Source: Diphasiastrum complanatum
Taxonomy: Eukaryota; Streptophyta; Lycopodiopsida; Lycopodiales; Lycopodiaceae
Direction of reading: 5' to 3'
DNA length: 64,000 bases
NCBI GenBank assembly: GCA_029204225.1
Contig: CM055101.1
Coordinates: forward strand, 34,909,683-34,973,682
The notes beneath the pieces are model-generated. The model was not told the origin of the DNA. It searched no databases and was given only the letters and a program-made list of their open reading frames with translations. This document shows, in pieces, positions 22,618-32,545 of the stretch. How positions within the stretch are numbered: position 1 is the first letter of the stretch; each line of letters opens with the position of its first letter. Both the position numbers and the translations under genes were made by a program.

Positions 22618-23347
22618 CATCAATTGAAGATTCTGATGTTGTAATGAATTTATTGTCTAATTTGTCATCTTCTTATGAAAATTGGGTGATGATAATTTTC
22701 ACTCACTCCGAAATAACTTTATCTAGAGTCATAACTATGTTGCTGTAAGAGGAAACTCATAGGAATGGATCGTTCTTGTCCTCCATCAATGACTCTCAAG
22801 CTCTAATCTACAAGAAGAAGAAAGAGAAGCAACATAAGAAGAAAGCTGAAGAATGACAACAACCAGGAGCAGTCAAATAAGAAAGGTCAATTCCAGAACC
22901 AACAACCTGCTCAGAAAAAATTATTTTGCAAGTATTGCAAAAGGACAAATCACGAGATCCAGGACTGTCGAATTTTGGAGTTTAACAACCACAAAAGAAA
23001 ATAACAAGATCAACAAGCCAATGCAGCTATCAACACAGAGCAGAATGTCGAAGTCGACGATGCGCATGAAGCCTTCATGGTGAACCATCACCATGTTGAT
23101 CAATCCGAGAAATGGTTCCTCGATTCTGGAGTGATACAATATATGACGAGTCTTCAAAAATGGTTTTCAGATTATTCAGCCTACAACACTAAGATATATG
23201 TTCACCTTGGAGACAATAGCTCACATATAATTGAAGGTGAAAACACTGCTAGACTGAATTTTCTGCATGGGGTGTCGAAGTTGATAACAAATGTTTTGTA
23301 TGTCCCAAATCTAATGACAAATTTATTTTCGATCAATGGTGTACTCT
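22593..23347 (+). pseudogene. Copia gag-protease fragment (Copia-A type)
   Basis: On the plus strand a Gag UBN2 region (INEDSDVVMNLLSNL, SSSYENW, ITLSRVITMLL) is followed by a Lys-rich linker, a zinc knuckle FCKYCKRTNHEIQDC (about 22921-22965) and a protease with the active-site region WFLDSGVIQYMTS (23115-23153) and LGDNSSHIIEGENTA. It ends at LYVPNLMTNLFSI near 23335, before integrase. Frameshifts lie between the Gag, knuckle and protease pieces. It resembles Copia-A (9415-10260) but runs in the opposite orientation. The protease DSG triad is intact in this fragment. Confidence 0.85.
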
Positions 23348-23380
23348 AGAATAAGTTTCAAAATATATGAATTCTACACC

Positions 23381-23505
23381 TAGACATTTGAGATTTCTGA
23401 ATCATTAGTAATTAACTTGAGTAGTTAAATTACTCCTTATTAGAAGTTAATTGGCTAAATAAGCAGTGTGAAGAGAATTCACCACGTAGAACCAATGTTG
23501 GTTTC
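23381..23505. repeat. Dispersed noncoding repeat, copy 2
   Basis: This is the second copy of the repeat described at 6745-6860. It starts shortly after the end of the copia protease fragment. Confidence 0.6.
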
Positions 23506-25200
23506 ACCTGACCCTAGATTAACGATCACTAAACATGTAGGAAGAATCTTGAAATAGAAATTAGTCATTCACCAAGGAGACAACTGTGGGCTTAATTTCC
23601 AACAAATTCCAACCAAATTCAGTGGTTATCCTTGATATTTGTTAAACTCTCCAATATGAGCTCACTGGGATACAATCATTAACTTGGGATATATTTCTCA
23701 TTCAAGAAATATTCTATATCAAGAATTTCCTATATTATATGCACACAACTCTTGATGACTCACAAATCATGTGTCTTATAAGCAATATAGAATAAAATAA
23801 AAGTTGGTTGATATCCTTTATACTCTTTTGATAGCCGAAATCGGTTAGAAAAATCTTCACAAGAATCTTCTAACAGAGGCTTTGCTCTCCCACCATGTAG
23901 ATGCTTGCTCACATGTGCCACATTTCTCACTTGTATATACATTTCTTCAAACTTCCGCAAAAAGCATTGTCTTGATTTGGTTTTGTAATATATTGTAGTT
24001 GAGGTAAGAATACATTGTTTATTGTGTTAAGCTTGGTTCGAGATACTATATTGTCATTAATGTTGAACTTGTGATTGTTTGTCAATTTTCATGTCTTGCA
24101 TATAATCTCATATTTTCCACTTGTTTTGTGAGATTAATTCAAGGTGGGCTTGCAAATAGCTCCCTTGTTGGATTGAACTTGACTCCCCATATTATAGGAC
24201 AATCCCAAATTGTTACTTGATCCACTTCACGAGCATCATGCTAAAGAATAGTGCAATAATGGACTCCTCACTCTAGCGAGAAAGTGACAATTGCAGCATC
24301 ATAAGAGGGTCATTGATAAAGAGAAGGAAATTATTCAAGTTTTGCATGCTCAATTCAATCACCATCCAAGTTTGTCCATCTTTTGATATAACTTCCACTT
24401 TTAACTCAAACTCATGATAGCGGTTAACATTTCCATAATATTTGTACGCAAATTATGTTTGTAGAACTTAAAATTATTTCTCATTTGTAAAATGTGACTA
24501 AAATACATCATCAAAAAAATGTCAATCATGGAATTTGAGAAATCGTAACAACAACCACTCTCTAGTTTTCATGGATCACATATACATTAAAAGAATCCAT
24601 CCCCAAAAATTATGCCTAACATGAAGAACTACAAACTACTTTTCTTGACAGAAAAGTGATGCCTCACATGAAGAACTACAAACATTCTTTTCTTGTCAAG
24701 ACTATCGATAGATAGAATGAGGCCCATGACATTGGTTGTCTCTTGAGGTGTCGCTAATAAGCTGTTAAAACCGAAAATCATGATTCTAAGTTTGTGGGAT
24801 CCAACTTTGTGGAAACAGCTTCATGACTCGTTAAAGGGATGCAATTTGTCCACGCATCCCAATAAAAAATAGAGTCCACCAACATCAGAAGAAGATGAGC
24901 TAGGACAATAGAAAGAGAAAGGGGTGACACAAGAGTGGCAATTTTCCATGGTCATGAAAAAATATGTTCAAAGTTCAAGGGGATAGAAAGAAATGAAAAA
25001 GGTCACATTCATGTGACAACGATTGTTGAATGAACTTGTGGCTTGGTATTATTAGGATTTACATCCAATTAAAAAAGAAAAAATAAATAAATATGATTCC
25101 ATGCGTTACGAATTTTGAGTATTTTTCGGTTTTATTTTTGTTTTTGATTCGGTCGCTTCCTTTTTCTCCCGCGCCCGAAAACGCACGGACTTGAAATCTC
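23506..25200. other. Intergenic AT-rich DNA upstream of the kinase
   Basis: No gene or transposon domain was recognised. A 47-base direct duplication (ATGCCTAACATGAAGAACTA type) lies at 24612-24704. Base composition changes from AT-rich to mixed near 25130, where the presumed promoter of the kinase gene begins. Confidence 0.5.
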
Positions 25201-26458
25201 AAATGCGATCCAGCTTAGTTTTCTGAGGCCCACTAGCAGCAGAGGAATCGGGGCCACGTTTGTATCTCCCCACTTGGATGTAGAACGCGTGTCAAAAAAA
25301 GTTGTCCATGATCTTTTCGGGCACGTGGTAGAATCCTGACGGTGGCGAGGTGAGCTTGCCTGGGCTGGCCTGTTTCAAGCTTGACTCCAGTCACTGTTGT
25401 CTCCTCCTCTTCCACGAACTCCCCCAATTGATCTCACTGGCACACCAGGATTCTAAGCTCGGTACCTACTTGATTCATTCAGATCTTGCCACGTGTAAAA
25501 CGATTAACCGATTAGAAGGCTCCAAGTGGCAGGGGGACGCGTGGGTTGCATCGGAGTGGGCGGGTTGAGAGATGTCGTCCGATTAGGGTCCATCGTCGTC
25601 TCCCCCAGCGACCTACTACGGCTGTTCGCCATCTCTAAGCCTAAGCCATCTTCGATTGCTTCTGCAGTCCGCTGTTTTTTGGGCCATCTTTTTCTCCGAG
25701 CTTTTGTTTTCTCACCCATCTCATCTCTCTGTGTCTGTTGATCTGCTTTGATTTCGTGAATGTATGGTGGCTCGGAAGGGAATTCTGGTGATGAATGCGT
25801 AGAATTTTTGTGGTTGTTTAGCTTATTTTTCTGTAATCAGACTCTCGATCTTGTCTCATGAAAAAGATCTTTATTAGGCTTCCCGGTTCGGCTTGCGCTT
25901 GCAGCGATGAGGGCAGCTGCAAATGGCGTAGCTAGCTGGAAAAAGAATAGGTAATGGCGTAGCTGGCTGGAAAAAGAATAGGTAATGGTGTGGAAGGAAG
26001 CCTAGACGTTTTGTGCTGTGGTTGAATTTTGTGTGTGATGGGTATGGTGCCTGGGAATTTGTATATGTGTTTCTTATGAATGAGAAGGTTTTTTTACGCT
26101 GTTTTTTTGCTCGTCTTTTTGGTATTAGCCTGCTCGTCTTGGCTTAAGATGTTCTGTTTGCGACTTGGAGTGATGAGGGAAACTGCAGAAGAAATATCTC
26201 GTAAAGTGGCACACTGATGGCAGGGAATGAAGCAACTGTGAGATTTGCTCTTCCAGATTGATGTTTCAAAGTGAAGTTGTAAGATTGTGTATGAATAATA
26301 ATGAACTGATGAGCCGCAGAAATGAATATGAAGGAAAAATATATCTGGACAATCGTTAGATAACATCGTTTGCGCAGTATTTTGTATCGCTTGAATCGTG
26401 TTTCTTCGTGGAGGGAGAGCATGGTCTGCAAGGTGGAAGGCCAGCACTACTCACAAAT
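25200..26458 (+). promoter_or_regulatory. Presumed promoter and 5' leader of the receptor-like kinase
   Basis: The 1.2 kb before the kinase start is less AT-rich than its surroundings. It holds two G-box/ABRE-like hexamers CACGTG (25322-25327 and 25490-25495), ACGCGT motifs (25285-25292, 25537-25543) and a pyrimidine-rich stretch near 25680-25745. No convincing TATA box was seen. A 31-base tandem duplication lies at 25923-25984. The in-frame stop nearest the coding sequence is TAG at 26357 and no in-frame ATG occurs between it and 26459, so the intervening DNA is leader or a 5' intron. The transcription start cannot be placed by eye. Confidence 0.4.
25923..25984. repeat. 31-bp tandem duplication in the kinase leader
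   Basis: Two direct copies of a unit starting ATGGCGTAGCTAGCTGG (second copy GCTGGCTGG) follow each other without a gap, and a third partial start (TAATGGTGTGG) follows. Each copy carries a short upstream ATG and a GGTAATGG sequence that looks like a 5' splice donor. Confidence 0.85.
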
Positions 26459-28990
26459 ATGCAATCTCCGCATAATGATTCATCACTAAATGCAGAAAAG
26501 TCGGATGATCATTCCCGACATCACTCGCATAATGGTCTAGTGCTAGGATTTGCAATTGCAGGATGCTCCATAGTTATCTTAGCCATCATTTTGGTATGTT
26601 ACTTCGTTTATCATAAGCTGAAAACACGCAGAACGAGTCCTTATGATCTCAACTCCATTAAGCTGCAGAGGTTTTCCTACCAACAACTGAAAGCCGCTAC
26701 CAATGGATTCAGCAACGCGAACAAGCTTGGGCAAGGGGGATTTGGAGCAGTTTACAAAGGCGTTTTAAGAAATGGACAGGAAGTTGCTGTCAAGAAGATG
26801 GATACAACATCTTTGCAAGGAGAGAGAGAGTTTCAGAATGAGGTGATGGTGATCGGGAACATTAGCCTGCCTTACATCGTGAGTCTTTTAGGTTTCTGCG
26901 TCGACCGTAAGAGGCGCCTGTTGGTGTATGAGTACATGGAGAATGGAAGCCTTCAGGAAGCTCTATTTGATGAAGACAATCCTGTCACGCTGGACTGGAG
27001 GACAAGGTTCAAGATTATCCTGGATGTGGCGCAGTCACTTGCATTCTTGCACCTGAATTGCGATCCTCCGATCATTCATGGGGACGTGAAGCCGAGCAAC
27101 ATCCTTTTGGACTCCACTTTTTCTGCGCGGATAGCTGATTTCGGACTTGCAAGGCTGAAGACAGAAGTCACAGGAAATGAGGTCAGAAGCGAAGATATCG
27201 AGGGATACATGATGGAGCAGGAAAGAATTCGCCATGAGAGAATGGCGAGAGAGAAGGAAAGGAGGAAGTTGCGTAGGAAAGCAGAAACAAAGAAAGCTGA
27301 CGCTTCAAATGAGGATAAAAGCGGCGAAAAACTATTAGAACTGCCCAAACAAGAGGTTAGCAGGAAGCTCCAGACTTCAACGGAAGGAGGAGAGGAGCGG
27401 GCATCTCCCGAGACAGAGGGTTCACCATTAAACTGCCTTGCAGAGAGCCAAAACTTTCCTGAACAGGGTAGAGAATTTGCCATTCAGATAGGCGACGACG
27501 GTTGGGAGCCTGCCATTAGACACAAGGACGATTCTTCTGCATTTGATGCATTGACAATTACACAGGACCTACAAAAAAACACCGATGAAAAGATAAATGC
27601 ATCTTTGCCAAATTCGAGTCATGCAAGTGAGGAACAGGATGATATTATCAGAAAATCTAGTCCAGTGGATGAAGGCCTGCATGAAAATCAGCAAGTCAAT
27701 GCACCAGGATCAGGATCAGGCTCTTCAGAGCAAAAGGAAGCTAAAGAAAAAGGCGTAAAGACTCAGGGTTGGAGGCGGAAACAAGATGGAGATGAGAATA
27801 TTAGAGATTATACAGTGGACTGGTCAGCATGTGAAGTCAGGCGAGGCCAATCGAGCAACAAAGACTGGAATTGGAAGGAAGAAACTCATCTTGAGAAGGA
27901 AAGTAGATCAAATGACAAAAAGAACGGATGGCGAGGGAGGCCAATGAGCCTGGAGTGGTGGGGGCAGTGTCTTAGGGAAAAAAGCTGTAAGGATATGGAT
28001 AGGAAAAGGCGAAGGTCCAAGAGCAAAGAAAGCAATAGGGGATGGTGGAAAGAAGATCCCAGCTGTGAAATAAGTGGAGAGAAGAGCAAAGAGTGGAAGA
28101 AAGGAGAGGCAATCAAAGAGCAGACGCAAGAAATTCGAGAATGGTGGAGGGAAGACTACAGTGCAGAGCTCAGCAAAAAAAGTAAAGAATCCAAGAAGTT
28201 GGATAAATCACATAAGGATTCTCGCATCAATAGGATGAGCAGAAATTCCTGGAGCTTTGATTTAAGTGGAGATCTGTACCAGCAAGGCAGAGGAGCTCAT
28301 GACAGACAGCATGAGAGTTCAAGAACCAAAGAATGGAGTGGAGATTTGTTGAGTTGGAACAGAAGCCGGGATTCTGCAAGGATAGAGTTCAGTGGAGAAA
28401 TTACTGGCCACATCAAAGATGCCAGGCTGCAGCAAGGACGGCGAGAACGCTCCCATAGCAGGGACTGGTGGAGTGGAGATGTTTCGGGCAGAGCTCTGAG
28501 CAGCACATCGAGCATGAGAGGCACTGTGTGCTATGTTGCTCCAGAGTATGGAGGTGGAGGCATTCTTACTGAAAAGAGTGATGTATATAGCTTTGGAGTG
28601 CTGATGCTGGTGATAATATCGGGGCGAAGGCCTCTGCAAGTGGTTGCATCACCTGCAGAGTTTGACAGAGCAAATTTGATCTCGTGGGCACGTAATTTGG
28701 CTCAAACAGGAAATGTGCTGGATCTCGTGGATGCTGCTATGCAGGGGGAATACTCCACAGAACAGGCTTTGTTATGCATCACTCTGGCAATTCTATGTCT
28801 TCAGAGACTGCCCGCAGTACGACCCACTATGGGGGAAGTAGTCAAGATTCTTTCAGGGGAAATACAGCTACCAGCTTTCCCCTTCGAATTCTCCCCTTCT
28901 CCTTCGTCTGGGCATTCCGCTTTGAGCTTACAGGCAAAGAGAAAGCCTACTTCAGAAAGTGTAACAGTCGAGTTACCTCTACTGGCATAA
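26459..28990 (+). CDS. Receptor-like Ser/Thr kinase with split activation segment
   Basis: An uninterrupted 843-codon frame runs from the first in-frame ATG (26459) to TAA. GTG-initiated extension to 26408 is possible but unlikely in a plant. A 25-residue N-terminus without signal peptide precedes a membrane segment (26-51, GLVLGFAIAGCSIVILAIIL) and basic stop-transfer KLKTRR. The kinase domain follows: GQGGFG loop (91-96), VAVKK with ATP lysine 112, alpha-C Glu128, catalytic loop HGDVKPSN with Asp209 (non-RD, Gly for Arg), DFG 227-229. A ~450-residue charged insert (238-687) separates DFG from GTVCYVAPEY (APE 694-696). Subdomains IX-XI (DVYSFGV, RPTMGEVV) are intact. Catalytic residues look competent. 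From memory this matches the Arabidopsis At1g80870/At2g45590/At4g25390 group. It probably acts at the plasma membrane; ligand and substrate are unknown. It has no ectodomain. Confidence 0.9.
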   Translation: MQSPHNDSSLNAEKSDDHSRHHSHNGLVLGFAIAGCSIVILAIILVCYFVYHKLKTRRTSPYDLNSIKLQRFSYQQLKAATNGFSNANKLGQGGFGAVYKGVLRNGQEVAVKKMDTTSLQGEREFQNEVMVIGNISLPYIVSLLGFCVDRKRRLLVYEYMENGSLQEALFDEDNPVTLDWRTRFKIILDVAQSLAFLHLNCDPPIIHGDVKPSNILLDSTFSARIADFGLARLKTEVTGNEVRSEDIEGYMMEQERIRHERMAREKERRKLRRKAETKKADASNEDKSGEKLLELPKQEVSRKLQTSTEGGEERASPETEGSPLNCLAESQNFPEQGREFAIQIGDDGWEPAIRHKDDSSAFDALTITQDLQKNTDEKINASLPNSSHASEEQDDIIRKSSPVDEGLHENQQVNAPGSGSGSSEQKEAKEKGVKTQGWRRKQDGDENIRDYTVDWSACEVRRGQSSNKDWNWKEETHLEKESRSNDKKNGWRGRPMSLEWWGQCLREKSCKDMDRKRRRSKSKESNRGWWKEDPSCEISGEKSKEWKKGEAIKEQTQEIREWWREDYSAELSKKSKESKKLDKSHKDSRINRMSRNSWSFDLSGDLYQQGRGAHDRQHESSRTKEWSGDLLSWNRSRDSARIEFSGEITGHIKDARLQQGRRERSHSRDWWSGDVSGRALSSTSSMRGTVCYVAPEYGGGGILTEKSDVYSFGVLMLVIISGRRPLQVVASPAEFDRANLISWARNLAQTGNVLDLVDAAMQGEYSTEQALLCITLAILCLQRLPAVRPTMGEVVKILSGEIQLPAFPFEFSPSPSSGHSALSLQAKRKPTSESVTVELPLLA
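27170..28519 (+). other. Activation-segment insert with WW-type repeats
   Basis: Within the kinase, ~450 residues lie between DFGLARLKTEV and GTVCYVAPEY. The first part has a very basic helix-like stretch (REKERRKLRRKAETKK) and an acidic, Ser-rich linker. Then comes a DYTVDWSACEVRR segment, and from about 27953 onwards at least six Trp-centred units recur: EWWGQCLREK, GWWKEDPSCE, EWWREDYSAE, SWSFDLSGD, EWSGDLLSW, DWWSGDVSG. No splice-site pair removes it: the frame is open throughout and composition matches the flanks. The family is known for inserts here, so I read it as real protein. Confidence 0.8.
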
Positions 28991-30300
28991 ACTGTTATAG
29001 TGACCTCTTATTATATCATGATATACTATATCAGTATTGCAGGAACAATTTTTCACGCTAGGGAATAATCAGACAATCTAGGCCCTTTTTGCGATTGATC
29101 AAATATTGTCTGGCTCTCGCAAAAACCACTGATCAGTTGTGCCTGTTGTAGGCACCGAGTAGGAGCAAACGATTAATTTTGTAGACTATGTACACGGCTT
29201 TGTGGCAGTTCAAAGATTGTTTCCCATTGAGGAATTATTTAGGAAAAACAGGAACTCCTTTGGTCTTTGAAGACGTCGCTTTAGGCGGAGGGACTTGTTC
29301 TGAAGGAGTGTTTCTTGAAAAAAGGGTCTCCATATTCAGCTGGAATTCTTTAGAAAAGGTACATCAGCATAGATATAGAAGTCTGTCAATTTATGTTGTA
29401 AAAGGAAATGATTGAAGCATATAAACCCTTGCTGTACTTTGTATGACTGAAATGCTGTCCGTCCCTTAAATTACAGAACCGATTATGGAGATCAACAGTA
29501 GTGGTCAAGGACCTTACTGGGCAAAAATTCGCAGCAAGCAACTCTTTGTTTCAGCTTAATTTTTTTGCTGAAAAACTCCTTACAGATATGATTTGCACGC
29601 TTGTAATTGAAAAGAGTGGGTATCTTTATATGCATGAAAACATTTGTTACATGGCATCAACATCAAGCTTCATAATTCTACTCAGGACTGGTACTGTGAT
29701 GGCTACTTGAATCTTCGTTTGGACAACGTTAAGTTTTTGTTAGCACTCGTAGGATCCAAATATGATGACCTCGTTTTATTGAAAGACTCTATGGCGTTTA
29801 AACTTCATGATGCTAGGATGGACTAGTCACTAGAGGCTTAGTCATACTCTACATTTTAGATAGCACGAAAGAGAGTAATTTTCAGATTCCCACGAGTGAG
29901 AGTCATCCTAGAGAGTACAATCAGTGTGAAATCATGGGTTATTTTATTACATTAGAAATTAGAATGCACAATAGAGATTATGAACAAGATAATATTTGTT
30001 TGGAGTAGCTATTATATTTTTACAATAGTCACAAACAATCATTATTTTACATAATGTGTGACATGTGTCATGAAAATTTCAAGAGATAAGGAATAACTCA
30101 CTTTCAAGAGTTTGTTAATAATTGCATCTACAAGTTGTCATTTACATATTTTCAACATTACATCCATGAACATTTTATTTGAGGGTAATAAAATTTGTAT
30201 CAAAGATATCGAGGTTCTATTATTATGTGGCATGCTCAAGGACTTTAGGTCTTTTTGCGAGACTTTTAATGTCGTAGGGCTTAAATGTCAAGTTAGTGAA
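28991..30300. other. 3' flank of the kinase gene, no gene recognised
   Basis: The first few hundred bases are presumably 3' UTR. Short open frames at 29188-29415 and 29501-29710 have no motif and no supporting context. From about 29830 the DNA is AT-rich, without recognised features. Confidence 0.5.
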
Positions 30301-30790
30301 TAAAGTTGGGACTTCCACCAAAATTAATTCAAATTCGAATTCAAATTGGTTCTTCCAATTTTAAATGGGTTTCCATTCTTTTTTAACTTTGAATAATTAG
30401 GGAGGTAGAAATGGGCTAATAGGATTTTGAGGTCAAGGTCCTTTTCTCTACTATAAAAAGGGGCAAACTTGAGTTTGTTACACATGTTCATATCCTCATT
30501 TCAATACAAGCAGATTGGTTCTCTTATGGAATGGATTTGTGAATGTCTTTGCTCTCTAACTTTTCTACTCTATCTCTCATGTTTTTGTTGTATTTGGTAA
30601 TTGTTGGATCTAAATATTATTGGAATTGTTATTTTTTATACTTTTTGTGAGAGAGGAAGGGAGAGAGAGAGAAAGAGTAAGCTATTATCTTTGTGGATCT
30701 TAGTGTTAACGGTTATAGTGTTAATTCTTAGGGTTAATGGGTGTTTAGATGTGGATTTTCCATTCATGCTAAAATCTGAGATATGATATC
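30301..30790 (+). mobile_element. Degenerate LTR-like segment
   Basis: A TATA box (CTATAAAAAGG, 30450-30460), preceded by a GGTCAAGGTCC-type block and followed by a purine-rich microsatellite (30650-30680, GA-rich), resembles the layout of the Gypsy-H LTR at 53760-53830. The match is one of architecture and short words only. No termini, primer site or partner LTR were found. Confidence 0.3.
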
Positions 30791-30869
30791 GCTCTCATGG
30801 TCAACAAACCTACGCGTGACAATTAACTTCATCTCCTTGATGCTAGATTGCTTGGATCTTGGGTTGAGA

Positions 30870-31160
30870 ATAGGCTAGGAAAGAAACCTACAACACCAGT
30901 TCCTGTCATCTGATGCATTGGAAAGCACTTTTGAAAGTCATGAAGTACATCCAAGCAACCAAACAGCTCAGCATTTGCTATGGAAGCAGCCAAACTGCTA
31001 GCATTCTTGAAATATACATAGATGCAGATTGGGCAAGGGACATTGAAACCAAAAGATCGACTTCTGGATTTGTATTTTTATACAATCAAGGCCTATTCTC
31101 TTGGAACGGCCGAAATTCTTTGAACCAGTGGTACATTTTAATATACTCTGAATATTAGTA
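30870..31160 (+). pseudogene. Copia RNase H fragment
   Basis: The plus strand reads HWKALLKVMKYIQATKQLSI, then IYIDADWARDIETKRSTSGF and FSWNGR, which are the RT/RNase H connection and the first catalytic region of copia RNase H. The match covers about 75 codons and ends near 31110. Nothing else of the element is present on either side. Confidence 0.8.
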
Positions 31161-31166
31161 TATAGT

Positions 31167-31550
31167 CTAGATCGAAAAACTTTTTGAAATTGCTGCATTA
31201 GGAGAAATCCATTTCTCACTCGAAAAATTTGGTAGAGAATATGGCTCTGATCTATCAACTAAACCATTTTTATCAAGAAAATAGGTGTGATCATAAAAGA
31301 AAACTCCCGACTCTAAAAGTGATTTTGGAAAATGACCTTCATATTGTAAAATATCGATATCCAAATGTATGACATCAATTATTCTTGCAATCGATTGAAC
31401 TGTTTGACATTCAACGAAATTTGATGGATACAAATATGCAAAACCAACAAAAATATCACAAGAAAAATTTAATTTAAAAAAAAATGCTAACACTAAAGAA
31501 ATTAAATCTGAAAACTTACAATTGCATTTTCTTCTATTATTTGAATTCAA
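31167..31550 (-). CDS. Unrecognised 127-codon frame, possible spliced remnant
   Basis: A minus-strand frame of 127 codons contains a hydrophobic stretch (LISLVLAFFFKLNF) followed by a soluble part with DVIHLDIDILQYEGHFPKS and DHTYFLDKNGLVDRSEPYS. The hydrophobic part may be an AT-rich intron and not coding: on the minus strand GTAAGTTTTCAG lies at 31520-31509 and TGTCAAACAG ends at 31401, good donor and acceptor shapes 120 bases apart. Upstream to about 31840 other minus-strand frames read as protein but are broken. I do not recognise the family; it may be a host pseudogene or transposon gene piece. Confidence 0.25.
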   Translation of the reverse strand: MNSNNRRKCNCKFSDLISLVLAFFFKLNFSCDIFVGFAYLYPSNFVECQTVQSIARIIDVIHLDIDILQYEGHFPKSLLESGVFFYDHTYFLDKNGLVDRSEPYSLPNFSSEKWISPNAAISKSFSI

Positions 31551-31850
31551 ATATGAATGTGGAGCTCTTTGTGAAGATAAGCATGCTGAAGTAAAACTTC
31601 TGTGATAGATTGACCGGCAGGTGATACTCTGAAATCCATTATCTTGCCTTTCTAAGAGCTTCTATATATGTTATCCAATTTTTTTCTTTTCCGGAATGAG
31701 CCTTTTGCAGAGGGATGCATCAAAATCCATTGATATTTTTAATATGTTCTTGGTATCCATTGATCTTCTGCATTTTTTTCATTGCAAATATTGATTGCAT
31801 CAATGATTCCTCTTGGTCTCTGATTATGTGTAGCCATTAGTCCAAAATAT

Positions 31851-31942
31851 AAGAGAATGAGAGGTAAACCTAAGAATGACAATCCAAAGTAAGAGATAGA
31901 ATGAAGAGAATGAGAGGTATGCCTAAGAATGACAAGAAGTTT
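31851..31942. repeat. Tandem duplication, ~58-bp unit
   Basis: AGAGAATGAGAGGTAAACCT and the following AAGAATGACAA recur about 58 bases later with one change (GGTATGCCT). Confidence 0.75.
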
Positions 31943-31980
31943 CTAACTACAAGGATTAGATAATTACAGTTTATGAGTAT

Positions 31981-32010
31981 TGACGTCAAATCAACCCCGA
32001 GTATATAAAG
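31981..32010 (+). promoter_or_regulatory. LTR-like promoter: TGACGTCA and TATA box
   Basis: The palindrome TGACGTCA (31981-31988), a bZIP-factor (CRE/as-1-type) site, lies about 12 bases before GTATATAAAG (32001-32010). Together with the gypsy gag at 32788 this looks like the promoter of the 5' LTR of a plus-strand gypsy element, here called Gypsy-J. Confidence 0.5.
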
Positions 32011-32089
32011 ACGGGCAACATAAGAGTATTCGGGCAGTAACTGTGGTCCAATCACAATCGTTTATTCAGCCCGGTAGGATATTTGAAAA

Positions 32090-32545
32090 TCACGATCACA
32101 ATCTCGACCGAGTCCTTTGGTCACGATCTCGACCGAGTCCTCTGGCCATGATCTGGACGAAGTCCTCTGGTCACGATCTCAACTGAGTCCTCTGGTCACA
32201 ATCTCGACTCTGGTATTGTTCTTGACCAAGTCCTCTGGTCACGTTCTCGACCGAGTCCTCTGGCACGATGTCGACCGAGTCCTCTAGTCACGTTTTTGAC
32301 CGAGTCCTCTAGTCATGACCTCGACCGAGTCCTTTGGTTTAGATCTCAACCGAGTCTCCTTTGTTGGATTTCAACCGAGCCTGGGACTGAGTCTGAGACG
32401 ATCAAATCTCAACCAAGTCTGGGATCGATCAAATCTCGACTGTGTCTGGGACAATCACATCTCGAATGAGTCAAGGCTTGATCAAATCTCGACCGGATCA
32501 CTTCAATACTATCTCGACCGGGCCGGATCCACGCCATATCACATA
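32090..32545 (+). repeat. CTCGACCGAGTC tandem array
   Basis: About 14 copies of a ~26-base unit (CACGATCTCGACCGAGTCC followed by TCTGGT) run nearly head to tail and then loosen to ~35-base spacing with CAAATCTCGACC variants. The core is the reverse complement of the motif at 121-470. It lies between the TATA box at 32001 and the gag fragment at 32788, so it is in the LTR or leader of Gypsy-J. The open plus-strand frame across part of it is a repeat by-product. Confidence 0.8.

Noticed and set aside
26408-26458. GTG start extending the kinase by 17 residues
   Set aside because: Nuclear plant genes very rarely start at GTG. No in-frame ATG lies between the stop at 26357 and 26459, and the added residues show no signal peptide.
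27170-28519. Kinase insert as an unspliced intron or inserted transposon
   Set aside because: The frame is fully open for 1350 bases, composition matches the flanks, there are no terminal repeats or target duplication, and the family is recalled to carry inserts here.
27035-28639. Several minus-strand open frames of 66-135 codons opposite the kinase
   Set aside because: They are shadows of the kinase frame. They have low-complexity Ser/Leu/Phe composition and no motifs.
29188-29826. Three open frames of 60-75 codons downstream of the kinase
   Set aside because: No homology, start context or splice support; length is as expected by chance.
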